In this document: positions 17,809-25,327 of the stretch, one piece after another
Layout: every line of letters starts with the position of its first letter
Numbering within the stretch: position 1 is the first letter of the stretch
DNA from: HK-STAS-PATE-36 sp964565615
GTDB taxonomy: Bacteria; Patescibacteriota; Saccharimonadia; Saccharimonadales; JAGQNJ01
DNA length: 64,000 nt
Direction of reading: 5' to 3'
Assembly: GCA_964565615.1 (NCBI GenBank)
Contig: CAZMFO010000003.1
Location: forward strand, 9,623-73,622
Notes under the pieces: generated by a model
Seen by the model: only the letters and a program-made list of their open reading frames with translations
Database searches by the model: none
Told to the model about the DNA's origin: nothing
Translations under genes and position numbers: made by a program

Positions 17809-18651
17809 TTAACCACCATTTGATGCCTCGACCTTCTTGTTAACATCTGTTTGGTGATCATTATGATGGCTATCATCTGCATGGGCGATAGCTAACCCCA
17901 AATAAGTGGCACTCAAAATGGTAAATACATAAGCCTGAATTCCGGCCACTAAAGCCTCAAACAATAAAATTGGAATAACTGCTATTGGTGTTCTCCCGCC
18001 AGAGAGAACCAATGAGGTGAATACTGTGATCAATATCTCTCCTACCGCTGTATTAAGAAACAGTCGCAGGCTTAAGCTCAATATTCTAGTAAATTCACCA
18101 AAAACCTCCAACAGCCCAATAAAAAAGTTTATCGGGTTCCATGGCTTATCACTAAAATAATGTTGTAGGTGTTTTTTGCCACCTTGCTCTCTAATGGACA
18201 ATATCTGCACAGTAATTATGGCGACGATGCTCATAGCAATTGTGCCGTTAAGATCGGCAGTAAAAGGCCTGAACAATGTAGTGCTTTGGTTATGAAGTGT
18301 AGCATTAAGCCCCTCACCAACCCATGGCACCAACTCAAGCAAATTGGCAAAGATAATAAACATAAAATAGTAACCAAAAATTGGTGCGTACTTTATCGCC
18401 CTCACTCTTGACCCCAACGGGGACTCCAGCAAATTAATAACAAACTCCACTAAAACATCAATAATGGAAGAAAAGCCTTTTGAACCATTAGGTTTAATTT
18501 TGTTTGCTGACCAAATTAATACTAACGCCATAAATATACCAGTAAGTAAGCCATAAATCATAGAATTAGTTATAGTAAATCCACCCAATTGCATAATCGG
18601 CTCTGCCTTTAAGCTAATATGCAGTTTGGAGTTGGCGAAGTAAGACAACAC
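17809..18651 (-). CDS. atpB: ATP synthase F0 a subunit
   Basis: 280 residues, first gene of the operon. Five to six transmembrane helices; the essential arginine helix reads ILSLSLRLFLN near residue 190, and the C-terminal helix FEALVAGIQAYVFTILSATYLG is typical. The N-terminal segment HISLKAEPI aligns with the usual leader before helix 1, so the GTG at 18651 (or TTG at 18648) is preferred over the internal ATG at 18594. The His/Asp-rich tail (HADDSHHNDHQTD) is unusual. It forms the proton half-channels against the c-ring. Confidence 0.93.
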   Translation of the reverse strand: MLSYFANSKLHISLKAEPIMQLGGFTITNSMIYGLLTGIFMALVLIWSANKIKPNGSKGFSSIIDVLVEFVINLLESPLGSRVRAIKYAPIFGYYFMFIIFANLLELVPWVGEGLNATLHNQSTTLFRPFTADLNGTIAMSIVAIITVQILSIREQGGKKHLQHYFSDKPWNPINFFIGLLEVFGEFTRILSLSLRLFLNTAVGEILITVFTSLVLSGGRTPIAVIPILLFEALVAGIQAYVFTILSATYLGLAIAHADDSHHNDHQTDVNKKVEASNGG

Positions 18652-18658
18652 TTAAATA

Positions 18659-18690
18659 ATGCCTCTGTTAAGCTTAAAGACACGAGGCAT
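18659..18690 (-). promoter_or_regulatory. Leader hairpin before atpB
   Basis: ATGCCTC (18659-18665) and GAGGCAT (18684-18690) form a 7-bp stem with an 18-nt loop ending 7 nt before the GTG start of atpB, in the predicted operon leader. It could affect translation initiation. Confidence 0.4.
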
Positions 18691-18735
18691 AGTCGTCGTC
18701 AGATGGGCAACGGCTGTTTTACACATTCGTTTGAC

Positions 18736-18765
18736 ATTGTACCAGAGGTGCTTAGAAAGGTGCAA
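18736..18765 (-). promoter_or_regulatory. Promoter of the atp operon
   Basis: On the minus strand TTGCAC (18765-18760), an 18-bp spacer and TACAAT (18741-18736) form a sigma70-like promoter. Predicted start near 18728 gives a leader of about 77 nt before atpB. Confidence 0.5.
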
Positions 18766-18782
18766 ATTTTTCCTACATTTGA

Positions 18783-18788
18783 TACAAT
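18783..18788 (+). promoter_or_regulatory. -10 box, leaderless type, for the glutaredoxin gene
   Basis: TACAAT lies 7 nt before ATG 18796, the position found in front of many other genes here. It overlaps an earlier in-frame ATG (18787), which argues for 18796 as the true start. Confidence 0.45.
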
Positions 18789-18795
18789 GTTAAGT

Positions 18796-19038
18796 ATGGT
18801 AACTGTTTACACCACACCAACTTGTGCTTTTTGCTATACCCTTAAAGAGTATTTGCATGATAAAAAAATTCAATTTACCGAAAAAGACCTTACCCAAGAT
18901 CAAGAAGCCCAAAAGTGGGTCATAGAGAATACCGGCCAATTGGCTGTTCCTGTTATCGATATTGACGGATCTGTGGTGATAGGTTTTGATCGCCCAAAGA
19001 TTGAGGCTCTCCTAAGAGAAAAGAAGCTACTAAAATAA
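18796..19038 (+). CDS. Glutaredoxin-family thiol protein
   Basis: 80 residues with the thioredoxin fold order of small glutaredoxins: VTVYTTPTCAFCYTLKEYL with the redox pair C10-x-x-C13, the cis-proline segment AVPVIDI, and VVIGFDRPKIEALL at the end (the Gly-Phe-Asp turn of NrdH/glutaredoxin-like proteins). It would reduce disulfides in the cytoplasm. The start at 18796 is chosen because it gives the canonical compact N-terminus and fits the -10 box; 18787 is possible. It diverges from the atp operon. Confidence 0.85.
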   Translation: MVTVYTTPTCAFCYTLKEYLHDKKIQFTEKDLTQDQEAQKWVIENTGQLAVPVIDIDGSVVIGFDRPKIEALLREKKLLK

Positions 19039-19083
19039 CCTCCAGCCTTTATTAACATAGTAGCAGGCTATAAAACAGCTCTC

Positions 19084-19112
19084 TTGTAATGTAGTCAACT
19101 TGGTTGTATAAT
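19084..19112 (+). promoter_or_regulatory. Near-consensus leaderless promoter
   Basis: TTGTAA (19084-19089), a 17-bp spacer and perfect TATAAT (19107-19112), followed by 6 nt and ATG 19119. The clearest example in the window of a promoter whose predicted start coincides with the start codon. Confidence 0.65.
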
Positions 19113-19118
19113 CTGACT

Positions 19119-19541
19119 ATGGGAGAACTTTACGAAGCCCTAGAGTTTATGCGTGATACTCTCTACAGCAATTCACTTGGTGTTACCCGAACGAGACGCA
19201 TTTCTACACTTGCTAAGTTTTTTATGTCTAGCAATTTTCAAGATGATGATCCATTAGTAGAGATTGTGGAGTATTTTCCTAAAAGCACCGAGATAGAAGG
19301 ATGGGTAAGCAATAATCAACGCAAAATCTCAAGCCTACGCCGAGAAAATCCCCGCGATTACTTTACTAACCGTTATGACCTAGAAGAACTTATTGATGAT
19401 CGGTTTGCTAAGAGCAGGTGGATAGAAAACTGCCAGCATGGCTCTAGACTATTACCCTTCAACGAAGAAGTCGCAGAAGCAACTATTGTTGTTAAGCTCT
19501 TATACGAACAAGCAGACAGAGAAAGACAAAACAATCTCTAG
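19119..19541 (+). CDS. Hypothetical soluble protein
   Basis: 140 residues, charged, predicted mostly helical, no signal peptide or membrane segment. Recognisable patches are KSRWIENCQHGSRLLPF and a C-terminal helix rich in Glu/Arg/Gln. No family is recognised. The start at ATG 19119 is set by the strong promoter directly upstream; a TTG at 19104 is in frame but lies inside the promoter. Confidence 0.6.
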   Translation: MGELYEALEFMRDTLYSNSLGVTRTRRISTLAKFFMSSNFQDDDPLVEIVEYFPKSTEIEGWVSNNQRKISSLRRENPRDYFTNRYDLEELIDDRFAKSRWIENCQHGSRLLPFNEEVAEATIVVKLLYEQADRERQNNL

Positions 19542-19594
19542 ATAACTTGTCAATTTATACTAAATCTACTAGCAAAATGAGTTATGCTGGATAT

Positions 19595-20167
19595 ATGGCG
19601 TTTGAGGACTACCGACAAAAAAGTAGCGTAACGATTGTCTATACTGGCGAGAGTAAGGGGAAAACTAGTGCGTCTCTTGGACTACTAATGCGAGCTCTTG
19701 GTAACCGCTGGAGTGTTGCATATTTACAATTTATAAAATATTGGGGGGTTGGTGAGCATATTTTTTTACGAGACATTCAAGATTTATACAAGAAAAAACT
19801 CTATGTTTACCGAGGAGGGAAGGGGTTTTATCATGCTGGCGAATTAAGCGCCACGAACATTAGCGACAAAGAGCACAAAGAGTCTGCTAAAAGAACATTT
19901 GAAGAAGCCAAAAAATCAATCGTCTCTCATAATTATAATCTAGTTATTTGCGACGAAATTAGCAATGCCGTGAACGATGGCCTAATAAAACACGACCATC
20001 TAAAAACACTCTTACTATTAGCAAAAGAAGAAGAAATAAGTCTTTGTTTAACAGGTCGTAATTTTCCGACTGATTTATTAGACTATGTTGATATTGCTAC
20101 AAATATGACAAAAATTAAGCATCATTTTGACGATAAGTTCCTTGCAAATAAAGGTATTGACTACTAA
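19595..20167 (+). CDS. CobO/BtuR-like corrinoid adenosyltransferase family protein
   Basis: About 190 residues. The P-loop variant YTGESKGKTSASLGLLMRALG near residues 14-33 matches the GxGKGKT-type nucleotide site of CobO/CobA ATP:corrinoid adenosyltransferases, and LVICDEISNAVNDG matches the conserved Walker-B-like CDExxNA segment. LCLTGRNFPTDLLDYVDIATNMTKIKH (in parts) fits the family C-terminus. The enzyme transfers adenosyl from ATP to cob(I)alamin; CPR bacteria rarely make corrinoids, so it may salvage them or have another role. Start 19595 has TATGCT 6 nt upstream; ATG 19577 is an alternative. Confidence 0.75.
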   Translation: MAFEDYRQKSSVTIVYTGESKGKTSASLGLLMRALGNRWSVAYLQFIKYWGVGEHIFLRDIQDLYKKKLYVYRGGKGFYHAGELSATNISDKEHKESAKRTFEEAKKSIVSHNYNLVICDEISNAVNDGLIKHDHLKTLLLLAKEEEISLCLTGRNFPTDLLDYVDIATNMTKIKHHFDDKFLANKGIDY

Positions 20168-20178
20168 AGGATGGCAAA

Positions 20179-20772
20179 ATGTTATTACCAAAAAAGATAC
20201 AAAAACGGCTATTAACAGCTTTCATTATGTTGCTTTTGCTCGGACTTGGGGCAATCAGCGAACATCAAGGGTGGAATATACCATCAAAATCGGCCATTAA
20301 TAAGATCTCTCAAGCTCCAATTAATGGGGCCTACCGAGTTGTTGCCTTTGACGACGGCGATACAATTATTGTTGATATGGATGGCAACAAGGAAACTATC
20401 CGTTTTATTGGAGTTGACACACCAGAGGTTAAAGATCCTCGCAAACCTGTGCAATGTTTTGGCAAGCTAGCCAGCGAGTTTACTAAACAGTTAATTGGTA
20501 ATAATCCCGTTAGGCTAGAGGCAGACCCTACCAACACCAATCGAGATCGCTACAACAGACTGCTAAGATATGTCTATTTACCAGACGGCACATTAGTTAA
20601 TGCCGAGATCATCAAGCAAGGCTATGGCTTTGCTTATACCAGCTTTCCGTTTACCAAAAAGGACGAATTTAGGACACTAGAAAAACAGGCTCGCGAAGAA
20701 AATCGAGGTCTTTGGGGTAGTTGCCAGACAGGCACAGACGAGCGTGGCTATAACACCATAAACAACGACTAG
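20179..20772 (+). CDS. Secreted or membrane-anchored thermonuclease (SNase family)
   Basis: 197 residues. An N-terminal hydrophobic helix (about 9-25, FIMLLLLGLGAI) acts as signal or anchor. The SNase fold follows: VAFDDGDTIIV, RFIGVDTPEVKDP with the metal/catalytic Asp-Glu region, and DRYNRLLRYVY with the second catalytic Arg, then GLWGSC near the end. By family it is a calcium-dependent phosphodiesterase cutting DNA and RNA outside the membrane, which could feed nucleotide scavenging in an organism that cannot make its own. AAAGGA serves as Shine-Dalgarno and the upstream gene is 11 nt away. Confidence 0.9.
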   Translation: MLLPKKIQKRLLTAFIMLLLLGLGAISEHQGWNIPSKSAINKISQAPINGAYRVVAFDDGDTIIVDMDGNKETIRFIGVDTPEVKDPRKPVQCFGKLASEFTKQLIGNNPVRLEADPTNTNRDRYNRLLRYVYLPDGTLVNAEIIKQGYGFAYTSFPFTKKDEFRTLEKQAREENRGLWGSCQTGTDERGYNTINND

Positions 20773-21611
20773 TCCATAGGATGCTTGCGTGCTTGTTTTG
20801 GCGAAAAAAGCTGTTTAATATGAAACTGCTTCTTGTCAGTATCGTACATTAACCTTAACGGCCTTAATAAAAAGTAAGCAAAAATGTATGTTGCCATAGC
20901 AAATTTGGCTGTATTTGTCTCAATGCCATGGTGCGCAAAAGATGATTTATAAAATGACATATAACGATAAAAATCTTTAGGATTATTATCAAACCGTCGT
21001 GCCGACATACCGACTACCATATTTGCACGATAAGCAATATGCACCCCCACTTGAGTTAAGTGAATACCGATATCCAGATCTTCGTGAATTTCTTTGCTAG
21101 TACAAAAATCTTTTTTGTGATTGTTCCAGACACTTCGACGAATTGCCATATTAGTTCCAAACAAGTAAGGGAAGTCGTCGTTAAATTTATCAATTGCTTG
21201 ACGAATAGTTTTATCTATTTTAAAGCCAGTTCGTCTAAAAGGCATATCATAATAAACAACTGGGCCAGTTGAAGCCCCTACCGAACTATCAGAAAATATC
21301 TGCCGAACATTATTACACCAACTATCTGCCAAAATAGAATCGGCATCAATTCTCCCGATAATATCGCCCGATGCCTTATTGAACCCTTTATTTCGCGCCC
21401 ATAGTACACCTTGCTGTTTTTCGGTTATAACCTTAACGAAACCATAGGACCTAGCAATATCAATACTTTTGTCGGTAGAGTTGTTGTCTACCACAATAAC
21501 CTCATCGGGAGGATCAGTTTGCCATGCAATGCTTTCTAGGCATGTTTTTAGGTGACTTTCTTCGTTGTAAACTGGTATAATTATTGATAGTGTTAATGGT
21601 TTTTTGTTCAC
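20769..21611 (-). CDS. Family 2 glycosyltransferase
   Basis: 280 residues from GTG 21611. GT2 signatures: LSIIIPVYNEESHLKTCLESI at the N-terminus, VVDNNSTDKSIDIA, RIDADSIL (DxD nucleotide-sugar/metal site), and a C-terminal membrane-associated segment (YIFAYFLLRPLRL). It is probably involved in surface glycan assembly at the membrane. The longer open frame upstream of 21611 is antisense to the next gene and is not coding. The stop overlaps the convergent thermonuclease gene by 4 nt. Confidence 0.85.
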   Translation of the reverse strand: MNKKPLTLSIIIPVYNEESHLKTCLESIAWQTDPPDEVIVVDNNSTDKSIDIARSYGFVKVITEKQQGVLWARNKGFNKASGDIIGRIDADSILADSWCNNVRQIFSDSSVGASTGPVVYYDMPFRRTGFKIDKTIRQAIDKFNDDFPYLFGTNMAIRRSVWNNHKKDFCTSKEIHEDLDIGIHLTQVGVHIAYRANMVVGMSARRFDNNPKDFYRYMSFYKSSFAHHGIETNTAKFAMATYIFAYFLLRPLRLMYDTDKKQFHIKQLFSPKQARKHPMD

Positions 21612-21614
21612 TAC

Positions 21615-21625
21615 ATTATATTTTA
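21615..21625. promoter_or_regulatory. Overlapping divergent -10 elements
   Basis: The start codons of two divergent genes (GTG 21611 minus, ATG 21630 plus) are only 18 bp apart. In this gap lie TATATT on the plus strand (21617-21622, 7 nt from ATG) and TAAAAT on the minus strand (21625-21620, 8 nt from GTG), sharing base pairs. Confidence 0.45.
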
Positions 21626-21629
21626 ACAA

Positions 21630-22832
21630 ATGAATAAATCTAAAGACAGTTTGGCTCAACCGGCACTCAATACAAAGCTCCACAGCAGGGTCATTAAGCA
21701 TACTCGGACGAAAATCCAAACCCATACCAAACAGACTAAGCAGTGGTATCAAAGACGCGACATAATCCAAAAAATAACAATCTGGACGGCTATTACTGTA
21801 ATTACTACTGTTAGCACAATGTACAGTATTGCTCGCTGGTACATCTGGCAAAACAAGAGTAAGCCATTGGTGGTTGGGGTAACCTTTATCCCTCGTTATG
21901 CTAGATATTATAATCTTGACCCCAAACAAACTATGCGAGCTCTAATTGATGAGCTAAACATTAAACAGTTTAGGCTTGTCAGTTACTGGGATGATATTGA
22001 ACCTGTTAGAGGGCAGTTCGATTTTTCGGAGCTAGACTGGCAATTTAAATATGCCGAAGATGCTGGCGCTAAAGTGTCGCTAGCTATCGGGCTTCGTCAA
22101 CCCCGCTGGCCGGAATGCCACATACCAGCTTGGGCGCGGAACCAGCCCAAAGAACAATGGCAAAGTAGCCTAAAAGATTATATGCAGATCGTCATCGATC
22201 GTTACAAAACCAGTCCAGCACTAGAAAGTTATCAACTAGAGAACGAGTTTTTTATGACGGTCTTTGGCGAATGCCCAGACCATAGCCGAGACCGCCTTAT
22301 TGATGAATACGAGTTTGTTAAAAGAGCCGATCCGACCCACCCTGTAATAATCAGCCGAAGCAATAATGCTGTTGGATTGCCCATTGGAAAGCCTCGCCCA
22401 GATAAATTTGGAATTTCTATTTACAAGCGAGTATGGGATAAAACTATCACAAAACGCTACTTTGAATATCCCTTTCCGGCTTGGTTTTACGGGTTTTTGG
22501 CCGGAGCAGGGAAGATTGCCACCGGTAAAGATATGATTATTCATGAACTTCAGGCCGAACCTTGGGCGCCTACCGAGACCAAAGTAGCCACTCTAGCAGA
22601 GCAAAACAAATCTCTTGACGCTAACCGCTTACGCCAGCGCTTTACTTATGGCGAAGCAACAGGGATGCGCGAGATGTATTTGTGGGGTGCAGAGTGGTGG
22701 TACTGGCGAAAGGCTAAGTTTAATGACACGAGTATCTGGGATGTCGCCAAGCAAGAAATCTTCCGCATTCAATCACAGCAAAATAATTGTCAGGTTCCTA
22801 ATAACAACCAAAACAACCTTCCACCCTGTTAA
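21630..22832 (+). CDS. Membrane-anchored TIM-barrel glycoside hydrolase (clan GH-A-like)
   Basis: 400 residues. A basic cytoplasmic N-terminus (about 1-50) precedes one transmembrane helix (about 52-70), then an extracytoplasmic (beta/alpha)8-like domain: VGVTFIPRYA, LNIKQFRLVSYWDDIEP, YQLENEFFM (Asn-Glu acid/base signature) and HELQAEPW (candidate nucleophile Glu). These match the layout of clan GH-A enzymes such as cellulase-like GH5/GH42 relatives. The substrate cannot be told. It is divergent from a GT2 gene and shares its promoter gap, suggesting a linked role in surface or host glycans. Confidence 0.7.
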   Translation: MNKSKDSLAQPALNTKLHSRVIKHTRTKIQTHTKQTKQWYQRRDIIQKITIWTAITVITTVSTMYSIARWYIWQNKSKPLVVGVTFIPRYARYYNLDPKQTMRALIDELNIKQFRLVSYWDDIEPVRGQFDFSELDWQFKYAEDAGAKVSLAIGLRQPRWPECHIPAWARNQPKEQWQSSLKDYMQIVIDRYKTSPALESYQLENEFFMTVFGECPDHSRDRLIDEYEFVKRADPTHPVIISRSNNAVGLPIGKPRPDKFGISIYKRVWDKTITKRYFEYPFPAWFYGFLAGAGKIATGKDMIIHELQAEPWAPTETKVATLAEQNKSLDANRLRQRFTYGEATGMREMYLWGAEWWYWRKAKFNDTSIWDVAKQEIFRIQSQQNNCQVPNNNQNNLPPC

Positions 22833-22875
22833 AGACTTGTTGATTTGATTGTTTATTGCCATACTTAGTGTAGTA

Positions 22876-23334
22876 ATGAAGAAAACACCAAACAGATCAT
22901 CAAAAGTCGTCAATCGACGAGCAAAATATGACTATGAGCTCGGAGATAGTTTAATTGCCGGCATAATGCTATCTGGCAAAGAAACAAAATCTCTGCGACA
23001 AGGTTATGCCCATCTTAGGGGGGCCTTTGTAACCTCAAAAAACGGCGAACTATTCTTGACTAACGCCACCATCTCTAGTGGAAAGACTTTCTTTATTCCA
23101 GACACCGAACAAACTCAAGCACGAAAATTGTTAGTTAGCAAAAAACAACTAACCTTGCTCCTTGAAGCAAAACAGCAAGGCAAAAGTATTGTTCCGCTAG
23201 AATTCTTAACCTCAGGTAGATACATTAAGCTCAAAATTGCAATTGGCAAAGGCAAAAAGCGTTTTGATAAACGCCAGACTATCAAGCAAAGAGATCAAAT
23301 GCGCGACGCTAACAGAAATTTATTCTCGTCGTAA
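22876..23334 (+). CDS. smpB: SsrA-binding protein SmpB
   Basis: 152 residues from ATG 22876 (a longer in-frame start at 22849 lacks family support). Family motifs: NRRAKYDYEL, GIMLSGKETKSLRQGYAHLRGAFV (in parts), GELFLTNATI, and the basic tail GKGKKRFDKRQTIKQRD that enters the ribosome. SmpB escorts tmRNA to stalled ribosomes. CATACT lies 10 nt upstream and TTGTTG 16 bp further, so the mRNA has almost no leader. The stop overlaps the convergent ABC permease gene by 15 nt. Confidence 0.95.
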   Translation: MKKTPNRSSKVVNRRAKYDYELGDSLIAGIMLSGKETKSLRQGYAHLRGAFVTSKNGELFLTNATISSGKTFFIPDTEQTQARKLLVSKKQLTLLLEAKQQGKSIVPLEFLTSGRYIKLKIAIGKGKKRFDKRQTIKQRDQMRDANRNLFSS

Positions 23335-24546
23335 AGCATCAATCGGATTAATCCTTTGGGCTCGTCGTGCTGGAAGCAAGACCACCAAAAGCCCGATTAC
23401 TACCATAAACATAATCATCGCCCCAATAAGCCAAAGCGGTGTTGAAAATAGATCAAATCGCTCGGTTACTCCTCGGCGACTAGAAAGGTTATTCATAAAA
23501 ACATTGACTCCAACACCGGACAAAATTGCTAACAGTACACCAACCGCAGAGCCAATCAACGACAACAGAACTGATTCAATAATAAATAAGATCCTCATAT
23601 CTTTGCGTCTAGCACCAAGTGCCATCATAAGTCCAATCTCTTTTGTTCTCTCTAGCAAAGATATGGTCAAGGTGTTAAACATACCCAATACTGCCACAAT
23701 CATACCAATCGCTCCAAAACCAACTAATACAACATTAAAATACTTAAACATCAAATTTATCTGATCAATGGTGTCTGCCGGAGAAACCGTTTCGAATCCC
23801 ATACTTTCTATTTGTCTTCTGATATCTTCAACGCTTGCACCCTCTTGAGCTAACAACTTAACTTGAGAATACTGAACAGCCCCAGCCTGATCAAGCAACT
23901 TGGCTGGTAAGAAAATCTCACTCCCCGATCCAGAATTAATGATGCCGACAATCTTAAGGCTTTGTTTTAGCTCGCCTTCTTTGCCGTCGCGAGTTTCTGA
24001 TATTGGTATCTTGACATCAATTTTTTGATCAAGTATTTTAGATTGATCAGTGACACCGATGGCCGAAAGTAACGAAGTGTTGACGAAAATCCCGTCAAGC
24101 TCGTCTTGATTAAGTAACCTACCTTTGGCTGTCTGGAAGTCAGATAACTGCTGATAATCCATATTGATACCGTAAGCTACAGCGTCAACCTCACTCTTAT
24201 TAAATGTAATACTACTAGCGTAGGAATAAGAGGCCCCAACTTTGTCAATCTTTGGCAAATTACGAATTTTATTAACATTAGCTGTATCAAGCTTAATTAT
24301 CTTAGAATTTGGCGAAGAGACATCCACAGACCTAATTGAAGTATTGCCGACCACTTCTTTGGTTACCAAATTTTGTAAGCCCAGTCCTAAAGATAGTAAG
24401 AAAAATATTGCGCCAATACCGATGATTACACCCAAGACTGTTAAAAATGTTCGGAGTTTCTTTGTTGACAAGTTTCTCCAAGACATAAACACTAGTACAT
24501 GAAAGGGGATCGAAGAGAACTCATTTCTTTGCTTATTTATTCGCAT
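23320..24546 (-). CDS. MacB/FtsX-type ABC transporter permease
   Basis: 408 residues: transmembrane helix 1 near 32-55 (FLTVLGVIIGIGAIFFLLSLG), a periplasm-facing MacB core domain of about 210 residues, then three helices (about 270-295, 325-350, 370-395) with the FtsX-family LERTKEIGLMMALGARRKDI pattern. The ending NPIDALRRE is typical. It works with the ATPase encoded just upstream (14-nt overlap) as a mechanotransmission-type exporter or lipoprotein/peptide transporter. No MacA-like adaptor is present; the giant surface protein lies at the head of the same operon. Confidence 0.88.
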   Translation of the reverse strand: MRINKQRNEFSSIPFHVLVFMSWRNLSTKKLRTFLTVLGVIIGIGAIFFLLSLGLGLQNLVTKEVVGNTSIRSVDVSSPNSKIIKLDTANVNKIRNLPKIDKVGASYSYASSITFNKSEVDAVAYGINMDYQQLSDFQTAKGRLLNQDELDGIFVNTSLLSAIGVTDQSKILDQKIDVKIPISETRDGKEGELKQSLKIVGIINSGSGSEIFLPAKLLDQAGAVQYSQVKLLAQEGASVEDIRRQIESMGFETVSPADTIDQINLMFKYFNVVLVGFGAIGMIVAVLGMFNTLTISLLERTKEIGLMMALGARRKDMRILFIIESVLLSLIGSAVGVLLAILSGVGVNVFMNNLSSRRGVTERFDLFSTPLWLIGAMIMFMVVIGLLVVLLPARRAQRINPIDALRRE

Positions 24547-25327
24547 GAACTTTCTCCTCCGAAAGATGTTTTATGCGTTCTTTGGTATCGCTCATCAGTG
24601 CATCCATCGTCTTTTGAGTATCACCACTTGATATATCTTCGACCACTCCATCTTGAATCTTCAGTAAATGATCAGCTAACGAAATATACTCTAAATTATG
24701 CGTCACCAATATAATAGTACGCCTAAACTCAATCTGGCAATTTAAAAGTAAATTCATTATTGTATCCCCATTTTCTGTGTCTAAGTTCCCTGTAGGTTCA
24801 TCGGCAATAATGAACAGTGGATCATTTGCTAATGCCCTAGCCATACCAATTCTTTGTTGCTCACCACCAGACAAGAATAAGGGTGACTTCTTGGCATAGC
24901 TCGCCATATTGACACGCTCAAGCGCAATCATCGCTAATCTTGAGGCTTTTGACCTATTGTATCCCAAAAAATATAAAGGTACTGATATGTTTTCAACGAC
25001 ATTTAAACTTTTTATCCAATGATTTGTTTGGTGCATGAACCCAACCCTATTGGCCCTAAAATGCGCTAGCTCGTCAGGTCTAAGTGCATAAATGTCTCTG
25101 CCTTCGATAACAACATTTCCAGTACTCGGTGCTTGTAGCCCCGCCAGGACATTAAGCAAAGTTGACTTTCCGCTACCAGATGGACCAAAAATTATCGTAA
25201 AACTATTGGCTTTTATGGAGAAATTAACAGTTTTAAGCGCTGGTATAGTCTCGTCTCCAATCTTAAAAGACTGTTGGATGTTCTCTACATTTATTACGGC
25301 TGGTTGATCATTTTCTATCCCACCCAT
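24533..25327 (-). CDS. ABC transporter ATPase (MacB/LolD type)
   Basis: 264 residues. Walker A GPSGSGKST (48-56), Q-loop HQTN, signature LSGGEQQRIGMARAL, Walker B LFIIADEPTGNLD and H-loop VTHN are present. The GNLD motif after Walker B is characteristic of the MacB/LolD/FtsE group. Its ATG overlaps the stop of the giant surface-protein gene (TAATG), so translation is coupled. It energises the permease encoded at 23320-24546. Confidence 0.93.
   Translation of the reverse strand: MGGIENDQPAVINVENIQQSFKIGDETIPALKTVNFSIKANSFTIIFGPSGSGKSTLLNVLAGLQAPSTGNVVIEGRDIYALRPDELAHFRANRVGFMHQTNHWIKSLNVVENISVPLYFLGYNRSKASRLAMIALERVNMASYAKKSPLFLSGGEQQRIGMARALANDPLFIIADEPTGNLDTENGDTIMNLLLNCQIEFRRTIILVTHNLEYISLADHLLKIQDGVVEDISSGDTQKTMDALMSDTKERIKHLSEEKVHANK

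Noticed and set aside
21612..21929. N-terminal extension of the GT2 frame
   Set aside because: This part is antisense to the glycoside-hydrolase-like gene and lacks family similarity; the GT2 fold begins right after GTG 21611.
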